From: an uncultured Succinivibrionaceae bacterium
Lineage (GTDB): Bacteria; Pseudomonadota; Gammaproteobacteria; Enterobacterales; Succinivibrionaceae
Reading direction: 5' to 3'
Length of the DNA: 64,000 nucleotides
Assembly (NCBI GenBank): GCA_900539665.1
Contig: UQCV01000002.1
Coordinates: forward strand, 1-64,000
The notes beneath the pieces were generated by a model. The model was not told where the DNA came from, did not search any database, and saw only the letters and a program-made list of their open reading frames with translations. Below are positions 24,061-32,663 of the stretch, one piece after another; the stretch's first letter is position 1; every line of letters begins with the position of its first letter. Made by a program: the position numbers and the translations under genes.

Positions 24061-26412
24061 CTACTTCTGACTTGTCCTGACATACAGTCTCTGTCTACCG
24101 TAGAAAGGCAGTTGTCTCCTGTCATTGGTACGCTCCCACCCTTTCAGCCGCTTCATCATGGCAGCGATGCTGTAGCTGTCTTTAGTCTGAATATCCTCGG
24201 GACGTTTGCCGAAACACTCGCACCAGATTTCAAGGTTCGATACCTCGGTACGCTGAACTGTGCCCTTCTGACGTGTAGTGTCGGAAGGATCAAGGATGTA
24301 ACTCCTTCGTTCGTGGATATCCAGTGAGTTCCAGTTGTCAGGCAGTAAGGTATCAAGGTATTCCTGCAGCAGACCTTCACGGTCATCCTGCTCCATGGCA
24401 AGTCTCTGCTCCTCCTCCGCAAAGGACTCCAGATGCTGTGGCAGGTAAAGCTCCTGCCCGTTCTCGCACAGCACCTTCACCTCCGCCCAGATCTGCTCGA
24501 CTATCTCCGGGGTTAAATCCCATGGCTTGTATCTACCCCTGCCTGTAACCTTCACGTTCCAGAATCTGCGGTTGCCCGTAATGTCTCTTAGGTAGCCGGT
24601 TTCACTGTTGGTGGTACCGAAGAAAAGACACTGTCTCGGATGCGTCACGGCACGTTTGGCGAATGCGGCACGATACTGATCGTCACGTCTGGAGATAAAG
24701 GCCTTAACCTTGTCGATATCGGCCTTTTTCATGCCCGCAAGTTCGCTTATTTCATGGAACCACACCCCCTGCAGTTTCTCGGCTGCGGTCTTGTCGTTCA
24801 TGTCGAATATAGTCAGGCAGTCGGAATAAAACCCCATGCTCAGAATAAGAATGATGGTTGACTTGCCTATGCCCTGTGGACCGTTGAGGATTAAGATCTG
24901 ATCGTACTTAATCCCGGGAACGTAGATTCTTTTGTACCCGGCACACAGATGGATGCGGGTAACCGTCCGGGTGTATTCGTTGTCCTCCGCTCCCAGGTAG
25001 TCAATCAGCAGTGTTTCAACGCGCTTGACTCCGTCCCACGGTTTCAGACTTTCAAACCGCAGCTTGATGGGATGATAACCTCTGTCATCCGCCACTTTGG
25101 TTACTGCAATGTTGAGGTTTCTGTCGGAAAAACAGCCGTAGTAATCCTCCAGGTAGCACACCAGATGTGCATCATCCACATCTCTCCAGAATCCCCCGGG
25201 ATGTTTCCATGGAACATTCCCCACGATCTCAAGGTTATCTGCCAGCTGATTGAACCGGATACACTTGAGATTCTTATCCCTGGTAAGGATCAGCCGGAGG
25301 TTGTAGGTGCAGTTCTCCAGCTCGGTACTGCGGCTCTTGTATTTAAGTTTCTTTTTCCACTCATCGTCGCCTTCAATTTCCGGATCTGCGAAGTCGCTCT
25401 TTGCCTCCGCTATACGTTCATTGGCTAGAGCCACCCTCACTTCATCCTGCTGCATGGCAAAATCGCACATTGCCTTGAAGGATGCCTTTACGTCGAGATC
25501 CTTGAACAGACCGAGCCTTACTGCATCAAAGGCATTGCACAGGATCTGATATGCGGGATCTTTGGCATGAAAGGAAATAATGAACTTATCCTCGATGACA
25601 ATTACACCGGCAGTGCTGCCGGAGCCGATCAGGTGATAGCGGTTATCACTCTGAGTTGCCTCATACTTATTTGCAAGAAAGGTATCAACCGCCTTGTTAA
25701 TCGGGAAATAGACCCGGTTGAATACACCCACAATGCCGGTCTTGGTCAGAGGATCCTGAACCTGTTTTCCGGCATTCTCGTGAGGCTTTCTTTCCCTTGA
25801 AGATCTCGGAAGTTTCAGAGGATCCTGCCATTCCGGGTACTGAGCCAGAAACCTGTCGGGATCGAGCCATTCCTTTTCCACTTCCTTAAAGATGTATTCA
25901 CCATCGCACGGAGTACTTGGCAGAAACATCAGTTGATTGACTCTGAAGGAACACTCGTCGAACTGCTCAATACCAAACTGCTGCGCCAGATATCTGGCTA
26001 TAGCCTGAAACTCATCCGGGGTTACATCCCTTGTAAGAGGAATAACGACCCTTGCCCTGGGAGCCTTCGGTGTATGTCCGTGGGTGGTGTAAAGGAACGA
26101 GGTATAAGGAACCCTGTTTTCAAAGTCTTCAATAAAGCCCTGTTCAAGCATGTCACCATCAAGCATTATGGCGGATCGGCTTTTGACCTTATCTATCTGT
26201 CTGATCCCGTCAATAAGCACACCTGCAACAATACCGCCGTGGTCTTTGGCTTCAGTCTTTTCGTCACGGCTCATATGAGCATACTGGGCAACCGTCTCCG
26301 AAGTACGGTAGGTTTTTCTGAACCTGTCTTTCAGCTCTCCGTACCCGGAGGTCTGATTTGCCCATTTATAAGCCTTGCAGCTGTTGGCGCAGGCTATATT
26401 AAGTTTTCTCAT
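24061..26412 (-). CDS. PrimPol-VapE-type primase-helicase
   Basis: This 783-residue replication protein has a primase-like N-terminal part (IMLDGDM near residue 84 as the metal-binding D-x-D, TTHGH near residue 110, RVNQLMFLP later). The C-terminal VapE ATPase has a P-loop in LNGPQGIGKST near residue 510, a GVWFHEIS Walker B region and the RRDDQYRAAF and TGNRRFWNV motifs. This combination primes and unwinds phage DNA. AAGGAG precedes the ATG. The gene flanks the candidate origin at 26.8-27.2 kb. Confidence 0.88.
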   Translation of the reverse strand: MRKLNIACANSCKAYKWANQTSGYGELKDRFRKTYRTSETVAQYAHMSRDEKTEAKDHGGIVAGVLIDGIRQIDKVKSRSAIMLDGDMLEQGFIEDFENRVPYTSFLYTTHGHTPKAPRARVVIPLTRDVTPDEFQAIARYLAQQFGIEQFDECSFRVNQLMFLPSTPCDGEYIFKEVEKEWLDPDRFLAQYPEWQDPLKLPRSSRERKPHENAGKQVQDPLTKTGIVGVFNRVYFPINKAVDTFLANKYEATQSDNRYHLIGSGSTAGVIVIEDKFIISFHAKDPAYQILCNAFDAVRLGLFKDLDVKASFKAMCDFAMQQDEVRVALANERIAEAKSDFADPEIEGDDEWKKKLKYKSRSTELENCTYNLRLILTRDKNLKCIRFNQLADNLEIVGNVPWKHPGGFWRDVDDAHLVCYLEDYYGCFSDRNLNIAVTKVADDRGYHPIKLRFESLKPWDGVKRVETLLIDYLGAEDNEYTRTVTRIHLCAGYKRIYVPGIKYDQILILNGPQGIGKSTIILILSMGFYSDCLTIFDMNDKTAAEKLQGVWFHEISELAGMKKADIDKVKAFISRRDDQYRAAFAKRAVTHPRQCLFFGTTNSETGYLRDITGNRRFWNVKVTGRGRYKPWDLTPEIVEQIWAEVKVLCENGQELYLPQHLESFAEEEQRLAMEQDDREGLLQEYLDTLLPDNWNSLDIHERRSYILDPSDTTRQKGTVQRTEVSNLEIWCECFGKRPEDIQTKDSYSIAAMMKRLKGWERTNDRRQLPFYGRQRLYVRTSQK

Positions 26413-26427
26413 TAAATCTCCTTCATC

Positions 26428-26748
26428 TTAGTCATTAACCTTAAGGCACTGGTCATGGATGACATCACTGGCAAAGTTGAGAGCCTTTCTGACTGCATCA
26501 ACCCCGTCATCACCGCTGGCGGCAATTTCAAAGCCGACCACTTTTTTCTTTTCGTTGATTACCGGAAGAAAGCAGAAATCACCGCCAAGGCTTTCAAGCG
26601 AAACATAGGCTCTGCCCCCTCTGCGACGTTCCTTTCCTCCCTTAAATCCTGTGGTTCCCGCCTCAATGCGAAGTCCGGTTGTCTTACGTTCAAAGGTCTT
26701 AAACAAGACCCCGTTTATACACGCCTGTTTTTCTTTAACTGCGTACAT
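26428..26748 (-). CDS. Small phage protein of unknown function
   Basis: This 106-residue protein is the first gene of the leftward arm, 15 bases upstream of the VapE gene. It is basic in the middle (GGKERRRGGRAYVSLESLGGDF) and has a helical C-terminus; the family is not recognised. AGGAG precedes the ATG, and a six-codon open frame ends one base before it, right after the terminator-like hairpin at 26770-26801. Confidence 0.5.
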   Translation of the reverse strand: MYAVKEKQACINGVLFKTFERKTTGLRIEAGTTGFKGGKERRRGGRAYVSLESLGGDFCFLPVINEKKKVVGFEIAASGDDGVDAVRKALNFASDVIHDQCLKVND

Positions 26749-26769
26749 TCAAGTTCTCCTGATAGACAT

Positions 26770-26801
26770 AAAAAAATCCTCGAGGGTGGCTTTTCCGCCC
26801 T
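26770..26801 (-). terminator. Hairpin with T-tract upstream of the leftward replication genes
   Basis: On the minus strand an interrupted stem GAGGG..GG / CC..CCCTC is followed by seven T and then ATG. It could be an attenuator for the leftward arm, whose promoter must lie to its right. Confidence 0.5.
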
Positions 26802-26804
26802 CTT

Positions 26805-27180
26805 AATCTCTAATGCCCAGAAGTACCCCGCTTTTACAAAAAATCTTTAAAAAATTTCCAACAGTCTTCTTCCTCTATTTCCAGGCATAAAAAGATGTTT
26901 GTAAAAACCGCCGGGTTCTGGGCATTAGGCAGTGAAGGCACAGAAAACCGCTACTGAAAAAAGTTAAAAATTTTTTGTAAAAGCCACCCGGTTCTGGGCA
27001 TTAGGTAGTGAAAGCGCAGAAAACCGCTGCTGAAAAAAAGTTAAAAATTTTTTGTAAAAGCAGTCCGGTTCTGGGCATTAGGTAGTGAAGGCGCAGAAAA
27101 CCGCTGCTGAAAAAAAGTTAAAAATTTTTTGTAAAAGCAATCCGGTTCTGGGCATTAGGTAGTGAGGGCACTTAAAAACC
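26805..27180. repeat. 77-bp tandem repeats with an inverted copy: candidate replication origin
   Basis: The string GGTTCTGGGCATTAGG starts at 26914, 26990, 27067 and 27144, so the period is 76-77 bases. Three full units and a fourth partial one lie in a row, each with an A/T block AAAAATTTTTTGTAAAAGC and an imperfect hairpin CGGTTCTG / CAGAAAACCG. A reversed copy (TAATGCCCAGAA...GCTTTTACAAAAAAT) lies at about 26810-26855. The array separates the leftward and rightward arms next to the primase-helicase gene, as expected for an origin with iterons or a shared operator region. Confidence 0.65.
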
Positions 27181-27219
27181 GCCCCGCTGAAATTGAAACA
27201 AACTTATGAGGTCAATCCC

Positions 27220-27564
27220 ATGAAAAAGAAAGACATTACTGTTCTTATCGATGGATTCCGCAGGCTGAGCGCGGATGCCGCTGAAATAGCTGAACTGCTT
27301 TCAGGTACGGAAACCACTTCTAAAAAGACAGTTGAAGTTCAGGCTGAACCCGAAACTCCGGCTCCCGCTGCCGAGGAAACTCCGGCCAAGGTTTACACCT
27401 TCGAGGAAGTACGAGGCATTCTCTCCGACAAGGCCAGATCCGGTTTCAGAGCCGAGGTTAAGGCACTGCTCACCTCTCATGGTGTAAAGCAGTTATCCGA
27501 CATCACCGATCCTACTGTATTTGCAGAGCTGGTAGCTGAAGCGGAGGTACTGGGTAATGGCTAA
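27220..27564 (+). CDS. First gene of the rightward arm, unknown function
   Basis: This protein of 114 residues, from the ATG at 27220 with GAGG eight bases upstream, has two helical parts joined by a Pro/Ala/Glu-rich linker (residues ~38-60). The second part (YTFEEVRGILSDKARSGFRAEVKALL) is a compact helical motif seen in many Firmicutes phage proteins at this position. The linker suggests a protein-protein adaptor, and no enzyme motif is present. It overlaps the DUF2800 gene by eight bases. Confidence 0.6.
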   Translation: MKKKDITVLIDGFRRLSADAAEIAELLSGTETTSKKTVEVQAEPETPAPAAEETPAKVYTFEEVRGILSDKARSGFRAEVKALLTSHGVKQLSDITDPTVFAELVAEAEVLGNG

Positions 27565-28699
27565 ACACGCTTATCTGTCAGCGTCAGCCAGTCACCGCTG
27601 GTTAGCCTGTCCCCCGAGTGCAAAGCTCTGCGCTGAACTTGAAGATCAGTCAAGCCCGTATGCACAGCAGGGAACAGACGCTCACGAACTCTGTGAGTAT
27701 CTGGTGACTAAGGCTCTTGGACGCGATGCAAGTGATCCGACTCCGCACCTCTCCTTCTATGACGCAGAAATGCAGGAGGCCGCTGATGGCTACTGCGGCT
27801 TTGTCATGGAGCAGGTTTCGGCTACGAAGGAACACTGTTCAGATCCGCTGGTATGCGTTGAGCAGAGACTCGACTTCTCCAGATGGGTAAAGGACGGATT
27901 CGGTACCGGAGACTGCGTGATTGTGGCAGATGATTTGCTGCACATCATCGATCTGAAATACGGTGTCGGTGTTCTTGTAACGGCATCCGGTGAAGACGGT
28001 ACCGGGAACAGTCAGCTTAAATGCTATGCCCTGGGTGCTCTTGATACCTTCGGTGCTCTTTATGACATCAGGCGCATCAGACTCAGCATCTATCAGCCAA
28101 GACGCGACAACGTTGACACCTTCGATATGTCTGCCGACGAACTGCTGAAATGGGCTGATGAGGTACTGAAACCGACTGCCGAGCTGGCTTATGAAGGCGG
28201 TGGAGAGTTCCATGCCGGAGATCACTGTCAGTTCTGCAAGCTTAAGGCTACCTGCAGAGCCAGAGCTGAATACAGCATGGAGCTGGCGAAGTACGACTTT
28301 GCCGATGCCCCGACGCTGGACAGCACCGAGATTGCGGCAATTCTGCCCCAGATAGACTCTCTGGTCTCATGGGCAGACGACATCAAAGCCTATGCACTTG
28401 AGCAGGCTTTATCCGGTGTCCGTTATCCGCACTTCAAACTGGTGGAAGGCAGAAGTATTCGCAAATACACCGACGAAAATGAGGTGGCAAAGGTCGTACA
28501 GAATGCCGGGTACGATCCGTTTGAGAAAAAGCTCCTGGGAATCACTTCGATGACCAGGCAGTTAGGCAAAAAGAAGTTCGAAGAACTGTTGAGTGGGCTT
28601 GTTATCAAGCCCGTTGGTAAACCTGTGCTTGTTTCAGACACGGATCCCCGTCCTGAATTCAACACTGCTAAATCTGATTTTAATGATAAGGAAATTTAA
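27557..28699 (+). CDS. DUF2800 protein, Cas4/RecB-like nuclease
   Basis: This 380-residue protein is a PD-(D/E)XK nuclease of the RecB/Cas4 type. It opens with LSASASHRWLACPPSA, the typical cysteine-containing start, then GTDAHELCEYL. The D-x-K core lies in HIIDLKYGVG near residue 133, and a C-terminal cysteine cluster CQFCKLKATC probably holds a [4Fe-4S] centre with the first cysteine. These proteins process DNA ends during recombination or replication. It is translationally linked to the DUF2815 gene that follows two bases later. Confidence 0.87.
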   Translation: MAKHAYLSASASHRWLACPPSAKLCAELEDQSSPYAQQGTDAHELCEYLVTKALGRDASDPTPHLSFYDAEMQEAADGYCGFVMEQVSATKEHCSDPLVCVEQRLDFSRWVKDGFGTGDCVIVADDLLHIIDLKYGVGVLVTASGEDGTGNSQLKCYALGALDTFGALYDIRRIRLSIYQPRRDNVDTFDMSADELLKWADEVLKPTAELAYEGGGEFHAGDHCQFCKLKATCRARAEYSMELAKYDFADAPTLDSTEIAAILPQIDSLVSWADDIKAYALEQALSGVRYPHFKLVEGRSIRKYTDENEVAKVVQNAGYDPFEKKLLGITSMTRQLGKKKFEELLSGLVIKPVGKPVLVSDTDPRPEFNTAKSDFNDKEI

Positions 28700-28701
28700 T
28701 T

Positions 28702-29280
28702 ATGGCCAATACAGCTAAAACCCCTACTAAAGTAATTACCGGTCCTAAGACCATCTTCTCTTACCTTAACGTTAACGAGCCTAAGGTTCCTATGGGCGGC
28801 GGAACTCCGAAGTACAGCGTTTCGCTGATCATTCCTAAGTCCGACACCGTGACCGTCAACAAGATCAAGGCCGCCATCAAGGCTGCCTACGATGAAGGTC
28901 AGTCCAAGCTCAAGGGCAACTCCAAGTTCGTTCCGGATCTTGATGCACTTAAGACTCCGCTGCGTGACGGTGATAAGGATCGTAAGGGTGATCCTGCATA
29001 TGCCAACTCCTACTTCGTGAACGCCAACAGCACCACCAAGCCTGGTGTGGTTGATGCAGATCGACAGGACATCATCGATACCTCTGAGCTTTACTCCGGT
29101 ATCGTCGGCAGAGCATCCATCAACTTTTACGCCTACAACTCCAACGGCAACAAGGGTATCGCCTGCGGTCTCAACAATCTGCAGAAACTCGCTGATGGTA
29201 CCCCGCTTGGCGGTCACAGCCGTGCCGAGGATGACTTCGCAGATCTTGATGATGAAGACGATGAGGATTTCTTAGGTTAA
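28702..29280 (+). CDS. DUF2815 single-stranded DNA-binding protein
   Basis: This 192-residue protein matches DUF2815, an OB-fold family related to T7 gp2.5-like proteins. It shows the PKYSVSLIIPKSD strand and GRASINFYAYNSNGNKGIACGL near residues 135-157. The acidic tail DLDDEDDEDFLG resembles the tail with which single-strand DNA binding proteins recruit partners. It lies between the DUF2800 nuclease and the DNA polymerase, the usual replication module. Confidence 0.85.
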   Translation: MANTAKTPTKVITGPKTIFSYLNVNEPKVPMGGGTPKYSVSLIIPKSDTVTVNKIKAAIKAAYDEGQSKLKGNSKFVPDLDALKTPLRDGDKDRKGDPAYANSYFVNANSTTKPGVVDADRQDIIDTSELYSGIVGRASINFYAYNSNGNKGIACGLNNLQKLADGTPLGGHSRAEDDFADLDDEDDEDFLG

Positions 29281-29345
29281 TCCGGTAATTTCTGATAATC
29301 CTGGCGGTGGGCATGCCTGCCGCCTTTATGACAAGAGGTGTAAAT

Positions 29346-29498
29346 ATGGATATTGATTTTATGCAACTTGCATTGATGTACGCACTGTTCTTTTCTTTTG
29401 CCTTTCTTGGAGCAGGTATTGCCCATCTCATCACGATGGCACTCAGGAAGTTCAGAGGCAGACAATCCGGAGGTACAGACAGATGGAATGCGGACTGA
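29346..29498 (+). CDS. Small single-span membrane protein
   Basis: This 50-residue protein starts at ATG 29346 (GAGGTG seven bases upstream). Residues ~5-30 are one hydrophobic segment (FMQLALMYALFFSFAFLG), followed by a basic tail (ALRKFRGRQ). The arrangement suggests N-out or N-in insertion with the basic part in the cytoplasm. The function is unknown. It overlaps the next small gene by 16 bases. Confidence 0.55.
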   Translation: MDIDFMQLALMYALFFSFAFLGAGIAHLITMALRKFRGRQSGGTDRWNAD

Positions 29499-29626
29499 CT
29501 CCCGAAGAAATTTCACTTATGAAGTTTGCCTTCGGATTTGTTATCGGAACCGTGCTCGGCATCATCACCGGCAATCTGGTTGATCTGGTGAGATACCTGT
29601 GGAACAGACGATTACACCGTAAATAG
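29483..29626 (+). CDS. Second small membrane protein
   Basis: This 47-residue open frame has GGAGG nine bases upstream of ATG 29483. It contains one hydrophobic stretch (FAFGFVIGTVLGIITG) and a basic end (RYLWNRRLHRK). It is too short for standard gene finders, but the start signal, the overlap with the previous gene and the matching membrane layout support it. The pair may act together, for example as a small envelope-modifying unit; this is inferred. Confidence 0.5.
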   Translation: MECGLTPEEISLMKFAFGFVIGTVLGIITGNLVDLVRYLWNRRLHRK

Positions 29627-29680
29627 ATGTATCAGGGGCGACGGTTTATCTGCCGCCCTTTTTTAATGAGGATTGGAATT

Positions 29681-32566
29681 ATGAAAATAGAATCGCTCAG
29701 CGTGGATTTGGAAACCCGGAGCAGCATAGACATTACAAAGGCTGGAGTCTACAAGTATGCTGAATCACCTGATTTCGACATTCTGCTTTTTGGGGTTTCC
29801 GTTAACGGAGGTCCCGTTGCCGTATATGATCTTGCCACCGGAGACAAAGTACCGGAGGAAATCATCGCCGCCCTGTCGGATGATTCCGTTACCAAGTGGG
29901 CCTATAACGCCTCCTTTGAAAGAGTCACTTTGTCAGTATGGCTGAGACGGAATTATCCACAGCACTTTTCCACATACAGCATTGAGGGAGATCCGGTTCA
30001 GAAGTATTTAGATCCGGCAGCATGGAAATGTACCCTGGTATGGGCAGCCTATAATGGACTCCCCCTTTCACTCGATAAAGTTGGTGCCGTACTTGGCTTT
30101 GAGGAGCAGAAACTCAAGGAAGGAAAGGAACTCATCCGTTACTTCTGTATGCCGAGCCGAACAGCCGGTCGTAAGTGGAATCTGCCGGAGCACGCACCGG
30201 AGAAGTGGGAACTGTTCAAGAAATACAACCGACGTGACGTTGAGGTTGAAATGCAGATCCAGCAAAGGCTGAAGAATTACCAGGTACCGGACTTCGTCTG
30301 GGATGAGTATCACCTGGATCAGGAAATAAACGACCGCGGCATCATGATTGATAGACAGCTCGTAGAACAGGCTATCAGAATTGATGAACAGACCAAAAAA
30401 GACCTTATGGCAAGAATGCAGAAACTCACCGGACTCGATAACCCGAACTCAGTCATGCAACTTAAAGGTTATCTGGCAGACAACGGTCTGGAAACTGAAA
30501 CTCTTGGTAAAAAAGATATTGCCGCCCTGCTTAAGTCCGTCCCGGCAGATATGGCAGAGGTACTTGAACTCCGGCTGCGGCTTGCCAAATCATCAGTTAA
30601 GAAGTACCAGGCAATGCAGAATGCTGTATGCAATGACGGCCGCTGCCACGGAATGTTTCAGTTTTACGGGGCTAACCGCTCTGGTCGATGGTGTCTTACA
30701 GGAGATCACGAGGTCCTTACCCCAGATGGCTGGCAGAGACTTGATGCATGGAAAGGAGGATCAATCGCTTGCTGGAACTCAACCTCTGCGGCAGTGTCTT
30801 TTCAGCTTGCCGAGCAAGTTTCCTTTGACTACACAGGACCAATGTACACCTACCACGATGGCAGAATCGATCAGTGCTCCACACCAGATCACAAGATGTG
30901 TGTTCAACGCAGATGCGGCTCTCCATGGACGGACATGACAGTTGAGGAAATGGCAACCTGTCGCCCTAGCATTCCGATGCACGGCTACAGATATCATCGA
31001 GGTTGTGCTAACCCTGTATGGTTACGCGTTCTGATAATGACTCAGGCAGATGGACATTACACAGCCGATGGTTCTGTCAGATACCATTTCAAAAAACAGA
31101 GAAAGATTGAACGTTGTAAACACCTTTTGAGAAAGGCTGAAATATCGTTTATAACATCCGAGCAAAAAGATACAACAGTCATCACCGTTCATGCCAGGGC
31201 TGTGCCTCTGTGGCTCAGAGAGTTCAGAACCAAGACTTTCGGCTTCTGGCTACTTGATGAGAATCCTGACATTTTCTTTGATGAATTGCCGAATTGGGAT
31301 GGCTATTATGCCGCTCCAAACAGCATCCAATATTCCACATGTAACAGGCAGAATGCCGATATTGTTCAGGCTTTGGCACACATGTCTGGGAGATGTGCAT
31401 CGATGCGAGTAAAAAAGCATAACGAAAAGAATGCCAATTGGCATGATGCCTATATTGTGGATATCTGGCTAACCCCGGGGGACAGCCATGAAATCAGAGT
31501 GAAACCAACGATAACTGACTTTAGCGGAAAGGTTTATTGTGCCGTCTCCCAGACTGGTTATTTTTTGGTACGCCGAGGAGGGAAAGTATGGGTTACAGGA
31601 AACAGCGGACGCCTTGTGCAATTGCAAAATCTGCCTCAGAACCATATGTCAGATTTGGAACAGGCTCGTGATTTGGTGAAAGCCGGTGACTATGAAATGC
31701 TAAATATGCTGTATGATTCCGTTCCGAATGTTCTATCAGAGTTAATCCGTACAGCTTTCATCCCACGTCCCGGTTACAAGTTTATCGTCAGCGACTTCAG
31801 TGCCATTGAAGCAAGAGTGTTGAGTCACCTGGCAGGCGAACAATGGCGAACAGATGTATTCCGCAATGGCGGTGATATTTACTGCGCCAGCGCCAGCCAG
31901 ATGTTCCACGTTCCCGTAGAAAAGCACGGAGCCAACAGCCATTTAAGGCAGAAAGGCAAAATAGCGGAACTCGCCCTTGGTTACGGCGGCTCTGTCGGAG
32001 CACTTAAAGCCATGGGAGCACTCGATATGGGGTTATCCGAGGATGAACTGCAACCGCTGGTTAATATGTGGAGGAACTCAAATCCGAACATAGTGTCTTT
32101 TTGGTGGCAGATAGATAATGCAGTAAAGACCGCCATTCAGTTGCACACCACTGAGAAAGTCGGCTGTCTGGAATTTACCGTTAAGAACGGCATGCTGTTC
32201 ATTACTCTCCCTTCAGGCAGAAAGCTAGCCTACGTTCAGCCCCGTATCGGCATGAACCAGTTCGGTGGAGAAAGCGTCACTTATATGGGGGTTGATGCCA
32301 CCAAGAAATGGAGCCGAATCGAGAGCTACGGACCAAAGTTTGTAGAAAACATCGTTCAGGCTGTCAGCCGGGACATTCTTGCCTATGCCATGCAAACTCT
32401 TAAACACTGCTTCATAGTCGGCCACGTTCATGACGAACTCATCATAGAATGCTCTGAAAAGGTCTCTCTTAAAGCCGTCTGCGAGCAGATGGGCAGAACA
32501 CCTGAGTGGATTCCGTGGTTGGTTCTCAGAGCTGATGGGTATGAAACAATGTATTACAAAAAATAA
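29681..32566 (+). CDS. Family A DNA polymerase containing an intein
   Basis: The 961-residue precursor combines a 3'-5' exonuclease domain (SVDLETRSSIDI start) with a polymerase domain: motif A VSDFSAIEARVLSHLAGE, motif B RQKGKIAELALGYGG, motif C HVHDELIIE. A 304-residue intein (residues 338-641) interrupts the conserved GANRSGRW / SGRLVQLQNLPQ segment, leaving a 657-residue enzyme after splicing, the usual size for phage PolA of this type. The ATG at 29681 has GAGG nine bases upstream. It ends the rightward replication module, just before the restriction-modification genes. Confidence 0.93.
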   Translation: MKIESLSVDLETRSSIDITKAGVYKYAESPDFDILLFGVSVNGGPVAVYDLATGDKVPEEIIAALSDDSVTKWAYNASFERVTLSVWLRRNYPQHFSTYSIEGDPVQKYLDPAAWKCTLVWAAYNGLPLSLDKVGAVLGFEEQKLKEGKELIRYFCMPSRTAGRKWNLPEHAPEKWELFKKYNRRDVEVEMQIQQRLKNYQVPDFVWDEYHLDQEINDRGIMIDRQLVEQAIRIDEQTKKDLMARMQKLTGLDNPNSVMQLKGYLADNGLETETLGKKDIAALLKSVPADMAEVLELRLRLAKSSVKKYQAMQNAVCNDGRCHGMFQFYGANRSGRWCLTGDHEVLTPDGWQRLDAWKGGSIACWNSTSAAVSFQLAEQVSFDYTGPMYTYHDGRIDQCSTPDHKMCVQRRCGSPWTDMTVEEMATCRPSIPMHGYRYHRGCANPVWLRVLIMTQADGHYTADGSVRYHFKKQRKIERCKHLLRKAEISFITSEQKDTTVITVHARAVPLWLREFRTKTFGFWLLDENPDIFFDELPNWDGYYAAPNSIQYSTCNRQNADIVQALAHMSGRCASMRVKKHNEKNANWHDAYIVDIWLTPGDSHEIRVKPTITDFSGKVYCAVSQTGYFLVRRGGKVWVTGNSGRLVQLQNLPQNHMSDLEQARDLVKAGDYEMLNMLYDSVPNVLSELIRTAFIPRPGYKFIVSDFSAIEARVLSHLAGEQWRTDVFRNGGDIYCASASQMFHVPVEKHGANSHLRQKGKIAELALGYGGSVGALKAMGALDMGLSEDELQPLVNMWRNSNPNIVSFWWQIDNAVKTAIQLHTTEKVGCLEFTVKNGMLFITLPSGRKLAYVQPRIGMNQFGGESVTYMGVDATKKWSRIESYGPKFVENIVQAVSRDILAYAMQTLKHCFIVGHVHDELIIECSEKVSLKAVCEQMGRTPEWIPWLVLRADGYETMYYKK
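30692..31603 (+). other. Intein inside the DNA polymerase gene
   Basis: The insert begins with Cys (block A CLTGDHEVLTPDGWQRL) and continues with block B TPDHKM. A LAGLIDADG-like stretch (VLIMTQADGHY) suggests a degraded or single-motif homing endonuclease. It ends in block F/G VYCAVSQTGYFLVRR...VTGN, followed by Ser as the first downstream residue. The penultimate residue is Gly instead of the common His. Excision restores an uninterrupted GRW-SGRLVQLQ join, which fits a working intein. Boundaries are exact by this criterion. Confidence 0.9.
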
Positions 32567-32609
32567 CAAAGGACAAAAAGTATTAGATTTACACCTCTAC
32601 AGTAGAAAA

Positions 32610-32640
32610 AATTATGATTAAGTGTAATAATTACATAATT
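32610..32640. promoter_or_regulatory. Inverted repeat upstream of the restriction enzyme gene
   Basis: AATTATG at 32610-32616 is matched by CATAATT at 32634-32640. It lies about 25 bases before the ATG of the PvuII-like gene and could be an operator. It does not look like the known C-box of the PvuII system. Confidence 0.35.
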
Positions 32641-32663
32641 GTCTATTGCTGGAGGTATTTGTT

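Noticed and set aside
26805..27180. CRISPR array
   Set aside because: The repeats are adjacent 77-base units almost identical throughout, with no unique spacers and no cas genes nearby.
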